Shown one piece after another: positions 11,339-19,451 of a DNA stretch of 64,000 bases. Position 1 is the stretch's first letter. Each line of letters starts with the position of its first letter. The DNA lies in assembly GCF_023101085.1 (NCBI RefSeq), contig NZ_CP064703.1, forward strand, positions 1,984,001 to 2,048,000. The letters are read 5' to 3'. The notes beneath the pieces were generated by a model that was given only the letters and a program-made list of their open reading frames with translations, did no database searches and had not been told where the DNA came from. This stretch comes from Bradyrhizobium sp. 170 (GTDB lineage Bacteria; Pseudomonadota; Alphaproteobacteria; Rhizobiales; Xanthobacteraceae). A program made the position numbers and the translations under genes.

Positions 11339-12559
11339 ATGCCTTTGCCAATGGAGGGTGTGCGCGTCCTCGACCTCACCAATGTGATGGCCGGCCCCTA
11401 TTGCACGATGGTCTTGGGTGATCTCGGCGCCGAGGTCATCAAGGTGGAAAGTCCAGAAGGCGACAGCACGCGCACGTTTGAACCGCAGATCAACAACGAA
11501 TCGTACTGCTTCGCGGTGCTCAATCGCAACAAGAAGAGCATCGCCGTCGACATGAAGGCGCCCGAAGGCAGGGACGTCGTCATGCGTATCGCGGCGCAAA
11601 GCGATATCGTGATCGAAAATTTTCGCCCTGGCGTCGTGAAGAGGCTCGGCATCGATTACGAGAGCTTGTGTAAAGTCAAGCCCGACATCATCTATGCATC
11701 GATGTCGGGCTTCGGGCAGACCGGCCCGTGGAGCAAAAAAGGCGGATTTGATATCATCGCGCAGGGTATGTCCGGAATCATGATGATGACCGGCTTCCCT
11801 GGCGGGCGGCCGGCTAAGGTGGGCATCGCGATGAACGACATAGCCTGCGGTGTGACGGCTCTCTATGGCATCCTCGGTGCGTTCATCTCGAAGCTGCGTT
11901 ACTGCACCGGGCAATACCTCGAAACCTCGCTGCTCGAAGCGGGCTTGGCGTGGAGCATCTGGGAATTCGGCGCGTATTTCGGCGGCGGCGAGATGCCCAA
12001 CGCCACCGGCACTCGACATCGCCGCTCTGCGCCGTACCAGGCGTTCCGCTCAAAGGACGGCTACGTGACCGTCGGCGCGAGCGGCGACAAGCTCTGGAAA
12101 ATCTTTTGCGAGCAGGTGGTCGAGCAGCCACAATGGCTGGAGGACGAGCGCTTCGCGCGCAACCCGCTACGCGTGAAGAATGTGGAGGCTTTACAGAAGC
12201 TGGTCGAATCGATCTTCACCGCGCAGCCGACAGCATACTGGGTAACGAAGCTCGATGCCGCCGGAGTGCCGGGCGGGCCCGTGTACACGTACGACCAGGC
12301 ACTGGCCAACCCGCAAGTTCTGCACCGACAGATGGTCTACGACATCGATCACCCGAGAATCGGTCCGATGAAGACGCTCGGGCTGCCGCTCAAGTCCAAC
12401 GGAGAGCTCACAAAAATCCGCAAGCCAGCGCCGCTGCATGGCCAGCACACGCGCGAGGTGCTGCAGCAGGTGGGCTATCTCGGCTCCGACATCGCCGCGC
12501 TATTCGAGCGTGGCGTGGTGAAGGAGAGCGTCGTTAAAGAAAGCGTGGTGACCGCATGA
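11339..12559 (+). CDS. Class III (CaiB/BaiF) CoA-transferase
   Basis: A 406-residue family III CoA-transferase. Key parts are VLDLTNVMAGPYC, GAEVIKVESPEGD, LNRNKKSIAVDM, MSGFGQTGPW, and the anhydride-forming D167 in IAMNDIACG. ATG at 11339 is preferred over an upstream in-frame ATG because GAAGGA stands eight bases before it and the protein then begins as family members do. The next gene, a crotonase, overlaps its stop by 4 bases (ATGA), so the pair should act in sequence on the same acyl-CoA. A repeated KESVVKESVV tail at the C-terminus is unusual and probably arose by a short tandem duplication. Confidence 0.9.
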   Translation: MPLPMEGVRVLDLTNVMAGPYCTMVLGDLGAEVIKVESPEGDSTRTFEPQINNESYCFAVLNRNKKSIAVDMKAPEGRDVVMRIAAQSDIVIENFRPGVVKRLGIDYESLCKVKPDIIYASMSGFGQTGPWSKKGGFDIIAQGMSGIMMMTGFPGGRPAKVGIAMNDIACGVTALYGILGAFISKLRYCTGQYLETSLLEAGLAWSIWEFGAYFGGGEMPNATGTRHRRSAPYQAFRSKDGYVTVGASGDKLWKIFCEQVVEQPQWLEDERFARNPLRVKNVEALQKLVESIFTAQPTAYWVTKLDAAGVPGGPVYTYDQALANPQVLHRQMVYDIDHPRIGPMKTLGLPLKSNGELTKIRKPAPLHGQHTREVLQQVGYLGSDIAALFERGVVKESVVKESVVTA

Positions 12560-13350
12560 AGCTCGCAACCGACAAGATGACAGCGCGCAAAGAAGGCGCG
12601 ATCGGCTGGATCACATTCAACAATCCGGCGCGCTATAACGCGGTGTCACTCTCTATGTGGAAGGGTCTATACGACGCCATCATTGCGTTCGCTGCGGACG
12701 ACGAGGTGCGCTTGATCGCTCTCAAGGGCGCGGGCGAGAAGGCCTTCATATCGGGCGCCGACATCTCCGAATTCGAGGAGAACCGTTCGAGCCAGGAGAC
12801 GGTGACCGCCTATAACGAGGTGGCGCGTCGCGCGACCGACGCGCTCGCGAACGTGAATAAGCCGACGATCGCGATGATTCGTGGCTATTGTGTGGGCGGT
12901 GGCGTGTCAGTGGCGCTGTCCTGCGACCTGCGCATTGCGGCGGAGGGATCAAGCTTTGCGGTGCCTGCGGCGAAGCTGGGACTGGGCTACGCCTTCGAAG
13001 GCGTACGCAGGTTGGTTGACGTGGTGGGCCCTTCCTTCGCGCGCGAAATCTTCTACACGGCGCGGCAGTTCAGCGCCGACGAAGCGGCCGCTATGGGATT
13101 GGTGAACTGCGTCGTGGCCGTCGAAGGGCTCGAGTCATACGTACGCGCCTATGCAGCGACGATCGCGAGCAACGCTCCGCTGACGGTGGCATCGATCAAG
13201 ACCTTGGTGGCGCAGGCGCTGAAGGATGAATCGGAGCGCGACAAGCAATTGTGCCGCGACGTAGTGGAGCGCTGCTTCGCGAGCGAAGACTATCGCGAGG
13301 GCCGGCGTGCGTTCATGGAAAAGCGCAAGCCCAAGTTTACGGGCCGGTAA
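12556..13350 (+). CDS. Enoyl-CoA hydratase/isomerase (crotonase) family protein lacking both hydratase glutamates
   Basis: A 264-residue crotonase-fold protein with the CoA-binding and oxyanion-hole elements FISGADISEF and GYCVGGGVSVALSCD. The two catalytic glutamates of classical enoyl-CoA hydratase are absent: the first position falls in GGGVSVALS and the second, normally the Glu of PEI, reads VPAAKLGLGY. Such changes are seen in crotonases that do decarboxylation, isomerisation or hydrolysis instead of hydration. It overlaps the CoA-transferase stop by 4 bases, so its substrate is probably the CoA ester made by that enzyme. The exact reaction is not assignable. Confidence 0.87.
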   Translation: MKLATDKMTARKEGAIGWITFNNPARYNAVSLSMWKGLYDAIIAFAADDEVRLIALKGAGEKAFISGADISEFEENRSSQETVTAYNEVARRATDALANVNKPTIAMIRGYCVGGGVSVALSCDLRIAAEGSSFAVPAAKLGLGYAFEGVRRLVDVVGPSFAREIFYTARQFSADEAAAMGLVNCVVAVEGLESYVRAYAATIASNAPLTVASIKTLVAQALKDESERDKQLCRDVVERCFASEDYREGRRAFMEKRKPKFTGR

Positions 13351-14147
13351 GCTGGCGCGCCTCGCTTACCGCCAGCCTAGTCTCGCAATGGATAGGCTGG
13401 CGGTGAACGACTCATGCAAGTGCACCCGAGCGTTTCCGCCGCAAGGCAGCAGCCCCGCCGCTGCCGGTGACCCAGTCACGAAACGATTGCTGAGCTTCTA
13501 CTTGGCTCGCACTGGCTGAGAAGTCAAACGACCTGCGCACGGCGTTGCGCTGGGCGCACCAACGACTCCCATCCCAACGCACTCTCTTACCGAGCGGTGC
13601 CGCCGGTTCGTTGCCACAAGCGGCGGCGGGCACCACGATGCGTGCATCTCGGGCGCGTGGCCGAGATACGTTCCAGCGTGGCTTTGAAGGTAGTCGGCCG
13701 GATCGAAGCCGAGCGCCTGCTGCAGCTCGGCCGCGGCGTGGGGGTCCCTTCGTGCCCGATCGGGATCGAGGACGAGTGCGACGGACCCGACCCATTGATT
13801 GCCATGTCCTCGGGCTAGGTACGAGTCGCTCCGCGTCTTCTCCTATGCGGAGTCTTCTACTGCCTGCGCGCGATTCAACAAGTCTTCTGATGATTGTGTT
13901 TATCCGGACTGCATCGGGTTGGTCGAGAGCGACTGTGAGATAACTGAGGGGCAGGGCCGCGCGTGGGGCCGGGAGCGAGGCCGGGGACCGCATAACTGTA
14001 TGCTGGCAGCGACGGCTCGCTGCCCTCCAGCACGCCAGCCGAGCTGAATGCAGAAAAACGGACGAATTGGATGCTGATTTGCTGAAAACGCTGTCGCGCT
14101 TTGACAAACAGTGTCCGCGCAGTTGGCCTGAAAAGGAGATCACGAGC
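13351..14147. other. Intergenic region without recognisable gene
   Basis: About 800 bases. Long open frames on both strands (for example 13412-14440 on the minus strand, which runs into the next gene) show no family motif and look like GC-rich chance frames. The right end contains the AAGGAG ribosome site (14133-14138) of the next gene. I see no promoter or repeat with confidence. Confidence 0.4.
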
Positions 14148-15401
14148 GTGACAGGCACAAAATCCCTCAGTGCGTTCGAGAAGGCCAAGCTCGTCTTAGG
14201 AATCACACCTTCATCAATTTGTAAGCCCGCGTGCGAGGCGCCGCGGCTCGCCGCCCGGCACGCAAACATCCTTTGCCTGGACGATTTCGAAACGGCGGCG
14301 TGCAAGCATCTGCCCGCGCAGGTCTTCGCGTACGTCTCCGGCGCCGTGGAAACTAACCAATCGTTCCGCGAGAACCGCGCGGTATTCCAGCAGTGGTCGT
14401 TCGTGCCGCGCGTGCTGGTGAACGTCAGCCAGCGCAGCACATCAGTCGGCCTGTTCGGCCACCGCTACAAGGTGCCTTTTGGTATCGCGCCCATGGGTCT
14501 GCAGGCGCTGTCCGCGTTTCGTGGCGACATTGTGCTGGCGCAGGCCGCTGCGCGTGAAAACGTGCCTTTCGTGATGAGCGGCTCATCGCTGATCCCCTTG
14601 GAGGAAATCACGAAGGTCAATCCCGACGCGTGGTTCCAAGCCTATCTGCCGGGCAAAGAGGAACAGATCGTGGCGCTGCTAGAGCGGGTGGAGGCGGCCA
14701 GCTATCGAACCTTGGTGGTGACCGTCGACACGGCGATCGCCGCCAACCGCGAGAACAACGTGCGCGCGGGCTTCTCGACCCCGTTGCGGCCATCCGCTAG
14801 GCTTGCGTGGCAGGGCGTCTCGCATCCCCGCTGGCTGTTCGGCACTTTCATGCGCACCCTGACGCGACACGGAATGCCGCATTTCGAGAACAACTACGCG
14901 ACCCGCGGTGCGCCCATCCTGTCACCCAACGTACTGCGCGACTTCTCCGACCGCGCGCACCTGAATTGGAAGCATTTCGATATGATCAGGCGCCTGTGGC
15001 CAGGCCACCTCGTCATCAAGGGCGTGCTCGACGCCTGCGACGCGAAGACGGCAGTGAGCGCGGGCGCCGATGGCGTGATTGTCTCCAACCACGGCGGCCG
15101 GCAGCTCGACGGCGCGGCGACGCCCATGCGCGTGCTGCCGCGCGTCGTGGAAGCCTGTCCGAGCGTGCCGGTGATGCTCGATAGCGGCATTCGCCGCGGT
15201 AGCGACGTGCTGAAGGCGCTGGCCCTCGGTGCGAAGTTCGTATTCGTCGGGCGGCCATTCAGCTTCGCCGCGGCCATCGCGGGCGAGGCCGGCGTGCTCA
15301 GGTGCATCGAACTGCTGGAGCTAGAGGTGTCGCGCAACATGGCCATGTTGGGCGTCACTGCGCTCGATCAGCTGAGTTCCGAATTCCTACTTCCTCACTG
15401 A
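14148..15401 (+). CDS. FMN-dependent alpha-hydroxy-acid oxidase/dehydrogenase
   Basis: A 417-residue member of the glycolate oxidase / lactate dehydrogenase / lactate monooxygenase family. Hallmarks are FAYVSGAVETN, PFGIAPMGLQ, FVMSGSS, WFQAYLPG, IKGVLDACDA, the active-site SNHGGRQLD with catalytic H315, and the FMN-phosphate loop LDSGIRRGSDVLKALALGA. The GTG at 14148 is chosen because AAGGAG stands nine bases upstream; a TTG at 14067 in the same frame would add 27 residues without a ribosome site. It should oxidise a 2-hydroxy acid to a 2-oxo acid. It follows the CoA-transferase/crotonase pair by 800 bases, so common transcription is uncertain. Confidence 0.88.
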   Translation: MTGTKSLSAFEKAKLVLGITPSSICKPACEAPRLAARHANILCLDDFETAACKHLPAQVFAYVSGAVETNQSFRENRAVFQQWSFVPRVLVNVSQRSTSVGLFGHRYKVPFGIAPMGLQALSAFRGDIVLAQAAARENVPFVMSGSSLIPLEEITKVNPDAWFQAYLPGKEEQIVALLERVEAASYRTLVVTVDTAIAANRENNVRAGFSTPLRPSARLAWQGVSHPRWLFGTFMRTLTRHGMPHFENNYATRGAPILSPNVLRDFSDRAHLNWKHFDMIRRLWPGHLVIKGVLDACDAKTAVSAGADGVIVSNHGGRQLDGAATPMRVLPRVVEACPSVPVMLDSGIRRGSDVLKALALGAKFVFVGRPFSFAAAIAGEAGVLRCIELLELEVSRNMAMLGVTALDQLSSEFLLPH

Positions 15402-15543
15402 ACGTTGATTAACATATCTCTCAGGTCAAGAAAGCGGCGGCGCGAAGTGGGGAGCGCTATATCGCGGCATTTACCGACATCCGTCCGTGCCTGCGAACGA
15501 TGCATAACGGCGCGTGGATCCGCAGCTCATGATCAGGTGAAGA

Positions 15544-15795
15544 GTGACCGGCGACTTGTCGATCGACAAGGTGCTGGATCTGGCCGAGGCCGGTGAGATC
15601 GTTCTCGTGGACGGGCGCGGCGAGGACCTCACCACGGCCTTTATCGACGAGCTGATCGTTTCCTATGCCCTGGGCGCAGGCGCAACGGCACGTGATTTCC
15701 GCTTGATTCGCAGCTCGGACGTCCACGAGCAACTAACTTCCGGGTGTGCGCCGTGGCCGTCATGCATCGCGGTCCTTACAAGGACTACCTGGTGA
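15544..15795 (+). CDS. Hypothetical protein, 83 residues, possible remnant
   Basis: I do not recognise this frame. From a GTG start it reads TGDLSIDKVLDLAEAGEIVLVDG and TTAFIDELIVSYALGAG, a plausible alpha/beta pattern that is vaguely like small STAS-like domains, then degenerates into a Trp/Cys-rich tail as if frameshifted near 15740. There is no good ribosome site. It lies between an FMN oxidase gene and a dead LysR gene and may be part of the decayed stretch. Confidence 0.3.
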   Translation: MTGDLSIDKVLDLAEAGEIVLVDGRGEDLTTAFIDELIVSYALGAGATARDFRLIRSSDVHEQLTSGCAPWPSCIAVLTRTTW

Positions 15796-15804
15796 AGCCA
15801 AGTC

Positions 15805-15990
15805 ATGCGCCCGCCGCAACCTAATGTTGCACCATTCTCTCCTGCCCATCATATCAACCTCATGGCGTTCGAGTCGGCCGCACGCCATGGCAGCGTCTCG
15901 CGCGCAGCGGCCGAAGTTCACACATAAGGTGCAGCTTCGCTCGAAAGTGATACCGCGCCGCCGCCAAGTCCCCCGGTTCACCTCCGTCGG
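15805..15990 (+). pseudogene. LysR-family (GcvA-like) regulator, N-terminal remnant
   Basis: From ATG 15805 the frame gives HHINLMAFESAARHGSVSRAAAEVHT and then a TAA at 15925. This is the first helix and turn of a LysR DNA-binding domain (usual form: L.AFEAAARHGSFSRAAEELHVT). A weak continuation in the next frame (GAASLES) fits the recognition helix. The rest is missing. It is a different LysR from the one at 4797. Confidence 0.7.
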
Positions 15991-16016
15991 CCCGCGCAAT
16001 CCGTAGCGAACGTAAG

Positions 16017-16312
16017 GTGCGACTGTACGGCAGCTTCTACGTAAGCCGCGCCGCCGCGACGCGCTTCAGGGAAAGCGGCTGCTACATCCATAGTACTTCG
16101 ACTTAGCAGCTGGTTGGTAGCTTCGGCCGAGGCGAACTACTCGGCGGCCAACTTGGGAATCGCCGCTCTGTCTAAGTGCATCGCGGGACGTGCAGAAGCC
16201 CAACGTGCGCAGCAACTGCATCTCGCCCTTGGCCTGGAGGATCCCGACCGAAACGCCGTAATAGCAGGCAAGCGTGGAGCGCCTAAGGCAGATGAGGCCG
16301 GCCAAATTCCGA
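16017..16312 (+). pseudogene. Short-chain dehydrogenase/reductase remnant
   Basis: Pieces of the central part of an SDR oxidoreductase are readable in three frames: VRLYGSFYVSRAAATRFRESGCYIHSTS (strand and helix before the catalytic Ser), ANYSAANLGIAALSKCIA (the YxxxK region, NYSAAxLG) and KPNVRSNCISPLAW followed by IPTETP, two stops, and SVERLRQM. The N-terminal cofactor-binding part is absent. It is joined at about 16312 to a creatinase-like remnant in the middle of both genes, so a deletion fused them. Confidence 0.75.
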
Positions 16313-16806
16313 CGATCTTGATGTGTTCGTCGCTGCGGACGGGTACACCTCAATGGAGCGAGGACGTCTTTCGCGATGGTTCGTCGATCAACCTCGAATT
16401 CGGCGGCCACCGTCATGGCTACGCTGCTGGATTATGCGTACGTTCTCAATTGGCGCCCTCCGACCGCCTGCGCCGCCTACATGAAGTTAGAGGTTGCGAG
16501 TCTCAAGGGCGCTCTGTACACGGTCCGGCCCGGACGCACATGCAGCGACGTTACCAACGCCTTCTGTCGCACGTTAAAAGTATGGACTTTGAGACGGATT
16601 CGCACTGAAGCTAATTCATGGCCATCGATCGGGCGGAGCCGAGTGCGGGCCTCCGGATGGCGATATAACGGAGCTAAAGCCGAACATGACTTTCCATCTG
16701 ATGCTGGGCAACTGGATCGACGAAGATTCAGCTACGTCATCAGCCAAGCGATTCGCGTGACAGATGCCGGTGCGGAAGCTCTCACCCGGGCGCCACGAAA
16801 ACCTTC
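16313..16806 (+). pseudogene. Decayed M24 creatinase-like gene (second copy)
   Basis: Split over two or more frames, this region matches the C-terminal half of the intact creatinase-like protein at 10039: TILMCSSLRTGTP, WSEDVFRDGSSINLEFGGHRHGY, PSDRLRRLHE, then TVRPGRTCSDVTNAFCRTL, and at the end SYVISQAIRVTDAGAEALTRAPRK. The N-terminal domain is missing. It is followed 24 bases later by racemase copy 2, the reverse of the order found for the intact pair (racemase then creatinase-like). Confidence 0.85.
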
Positions 16807-16830
16807 GAGATCTGACAGGAATCAGTGCAG

Positions 16831-17535
16831 ATGACATCAGAAACCTCCCGGTCCTTCGGACTCCTTGCACTTGAACGCGGGCAGCCGACTGGCGCCCCGC
16901 CGCCGGTGCTTCCCGGAACGGTTCTGGACCCGGCTGTCTTCACTTTCCCGGTCATTTGGGAAACCGTCGAAGGCGCCCAGGTGGAACGCGTGGTTCGCGG
17001 CGATCCCGCTCTCGAGCAGGCATATGTCGCAGCGGCCCGGCGCCTAGTCGATCGCGGAGCCATCGCGATCCACTCGACCTGCGGCTTCGCCATTCGATAC
17101 CAGCAGGCGATCGCCGCGGCGGTCAAGGTGCCCGTAGCGACTTCCAGCTTGCTGCTGTTGCCAGCCTTGCTGCGCCAATTTCCCGCTCCTGCAAAGGTCG
17201 CCGTCATCACCTACGACTCAACGGCCCTCGGCGAAGACCTATTGTGCGTCGATGACCCGGCCGAGCGCGCCCGGCTCGTCGTCGGCGGGATCGAGGGCGG
17301 CAAGGTTTGGCACGACGAGCGGATGGTTCCGCCGCCGCCGGTCGATATCACCGCCGTCGAAGACGATGTCACGGGCTGCGTCGCCCGAGCGCGTGGCGCG
17401 CATCCGGAGATCGCGGCGATCCTGTTCGAATGCGGGCTCTTTCCTGTGGTCTCCTCCAAGATCCGCCACCGCACCGGCCTGCCGGTCTACGATCCTCCGG
17501 CGCTGTGCAAGTTAACACTGGGGTCCATCGCATAA
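16831..17535 (+). CDS. Aspartate/glutamate/hydantoin racemase-superfamily protein (copy 2)
   Basis: A 234-residue paralogue of the protein at 8935, same length, with long shared stretches such as RRLVDRGAIAIHSTCGF, SSLLLLPALLRQ, VGGIEGGKVWHDE and ILFECGLFP; both candidate catalytic cysteines are kept (STCGF and FECG). The ATG at 16831 aligns with the start of copy 1; AGGA lies ten bases upstream. The divergence between copies suggests an old duplication or separate acquisition. Function as for copy 1: racemase, isomerase or decarboxylase on a small acid or hydantoin-like compound, not decided. Confidence 0.85.
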   Translation: MTSETSRSFGLLALERGQPTGAPPPVLPGTVLDPAVFTFPVIWETVEGAQVERVVRGDPALEQAYVAAARRLVDRGAIAIHSTCGFAIRYQQAIAAAVKVPVATSSLLLLPALLRQFPAPAKVAVITYDSTALGEDLLCVDDPAERARLVVGGIEGGKVWHDERMVPPPPVDITAVEDDVTGCVARARGAHPEIAAILFECGLFPVVSSKIRHRTGLPVYDPPALCKLTLGSIA

Positions 17536-17619
17536 GACATCAAAATGCCAGGCGCGCTCGCCGTGCTGAGGACCCGAGCGCGGTTTCCTCGCGAGACGCC
17601 ACCTGCGAAGCTTGTTTCT

Positions 17620-18188
17620 GAGTGGATGCTCGATCCCCTCCGCGCTTGATTTCGTGTCATCTACCAGATTGTCGGAGGCTTGGGTGGAAAGGGTCTGGCG
17701 CGGCGGTCCGGCAGTCCAGCCGATGCACATCCAAGCCGCCAAGCGACTCATCGACCGCGGCGGTGTCGCACTCACTCGTCCTGCGGATATGTCGTCAGTA
17801 CCAGCACGCCAGCGCAGCGGCAGTCGATGCTCCGGCTGCGACATTGAGCCTGCTCCTCTGCCGTCACTATTGCATTACGACGCTCCGTGAAGCACGTGGT
17901 CCTGTAGCGGACTCGACGCGCGTGGACGATGCGATGCTGGGCATCACAAATTCGGTCGATCGCGCTGTCGTCGTCGGCGCGTGGCAAGCGGTATCATGTG
18001 GCGCCACGAAAAGCTGGTCCGCCGCCCGCACCGACGCATCTGACATCGAGACGGATGTGTGGCCTGCTTGGAGCGGCTCCAGTCCGTGCATGACGACCTC
18101 GGCGCATTCCTCTTCGAATGCACGGGATTGCCGTTGGCGTCACCCGCAGTTGCACGGACGACAGGCTGCCGGTCCACGATGTGACGAC
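17620..18188 (+). pseudogene. Asp/Glu racemase-superfamily gene, decayed third copy
   Basis: Frame-shifting pieces follow copies 1 and 2 in order: LSEAWVERVWRGGPAVQPMHIQAAKRLIDRGG, VDDAMLGITNSVDRAVVVG, and near the end LFECTGLPLASPAV. Several frameshifts and the loss of the STCGF motif show that it is dead. It ends six bases before an IS630 element. Confidence 0.8.
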
Positions 18189-18193
18189 CACTA

Positions 18194-19059
18194 GAGCGTT
18201 AGCCCATCTGACTGAATCGCTGCGGATTCACAAATCAGCGTTTTGGTGATTCAAGCTACCCGCCGGGACAGGAGGCCGGCGGGTATGGCGAAACCGCTGT
18301 CGATGTTCGTGAACGGGTGCTTGCCACCATTGCGGGCGGCGCATCCGGCCGGCAAGCGGCCGAGCGGTTTGGCGTCAGCGCCGCGAGCGTCAGCCGGTGG
18401 CGGATGCGCGAGCGAGAGCAAGGGGATGCCCAGCCAAGAGCTCAGGGCGGAGATCGCAAGTCCCACCGGATCGATGTCCATCAGGCGACGATCCTGCCTT
18501 GCTCAAGGCAAACCCCGATATCACCATCGAGGAATTGCGCCATAGCCTGAGCAAAGAAGGTCTTTCCTTCGGCTACGGGACGATCCGTCGCTTCTTCGAG
18601 CGCCACAACATCACGCGCAAAAAAAGACCGCCCATGCCACAGAGCAGGATCGCCCGGATGTCTTGAAGCGGCGGGAAGCCTGGCGTGAGAGCCAAGGCAA
18701 GCTCGATCGGGATCGGCTCGTCTTCATTGATGAGACCTGGGCATCGACCAACATGGCGCGAACTCATGGCCGCTGCCAGCGCGGCGAGCGTCTGCGAGCC
18801 GCCGTTCCGCACGGCCACTGGAAAACAACAACCTGCGTGGCCGCTCTAACCACCCGCGGCATCATCGCGCCCTGGGTGCCGACTTCAATCCCATCGAGAA
18901 CGCCTTCGCCAAACTCAAAGCAAATCTCCGGAAGGCCGCCGAACGCACCGTCAATGGTCTCTGGGATGCCATTGGCCGCATCGTCGACACTTACTCGCCC
19001 GCAGATCCACAAACTACTTCGCCGCCGCAGGATATTTGCAACCTGATCGGCTAACGCTC
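18194..19059 (+). mobile_element. IS630-family element, internally deleted copy (866 bp)
   Basis: Terminal inverted repeats begin GAGCGTTAGCC at both ends, and the element is flanked by TA on each side (18192-18193 and 19060-19061), the target duplication of this family. Compared with the inverted copy at 49353-50394 it lacks about 175 bp inside the transposase, from after APWV to just before DFNPIENAF, and one base near the 3' end, but is otherwise almost identical, including the same N-terminal frameshifts. Confidence 0.9.
18285..19058 (+). pseudogene. IS630 transposase, frameshifted and deleted
   Basis: Translation begins at 18285 (MAKPLSM), shifts frame almost at once to VLATIAGGASGRQAAERFGVSAASVSRW (helix-turn-helix), shifts again to ALLKANPDITIEELRHSL, then reaches a run of seven A residues (about 18618-18624) where a shift would join it to the catalytic part starting KKTAHATEQD and LVFIDETWAS. 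The deletion removes the second catalytic Asp; only the first Asp and the Glu in NPIENAF remain. It cannot encode an active transposase. Confidence 0.85.
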
Positions 19060-19061
19060 TA

Positions 19062-19451
19062 GTCTCTCAAAAGGGACCTCTGGCGATCCGCAGGTTGGTC
19101 CGACGTGACGAGATCGTTCCAAAGAGCTTTCCGCGACATCGTAGGGAATACTGCGTGATCGGCTGAAAGTCGCTGAATTGCTGCGCCGCTTGGCGATTAG
19201 CTGCGCAATCTTGTGGCGCTCTTCCGATTAGAAGAGTTTGTCCAAGAAGGGAAATTGCAAGTGAAGGCTATGTCTCCTACGCAAATCAAGCGCACAAACC
19301 CCAGGTGATCGGGTAGTGGAACTTCGGCGAATAGGTGGAGGCAGGCCAGACGAAAGTGATTGCCCCAGCTAAGCTCAAGAACCTCCTGCTGGCGCATCAT
19401 TGCATTACGCAAGGTCTAAATCTGATCTCCAACAAACGCGGATTATCTCGC
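19062..19451. other. Intergenic region
   Basis: About 390 bases between the IS630 end and the peptidase gene. Only short open frames are present. I see no family motif and no clear promoter. Confidence 0.4.

Noticed and set aside
13412..14440. Minus-strand open frame of 342 codons
   Set aside because: Runs into the FMN oxidase gene in antisense and shows no recognisable domain.
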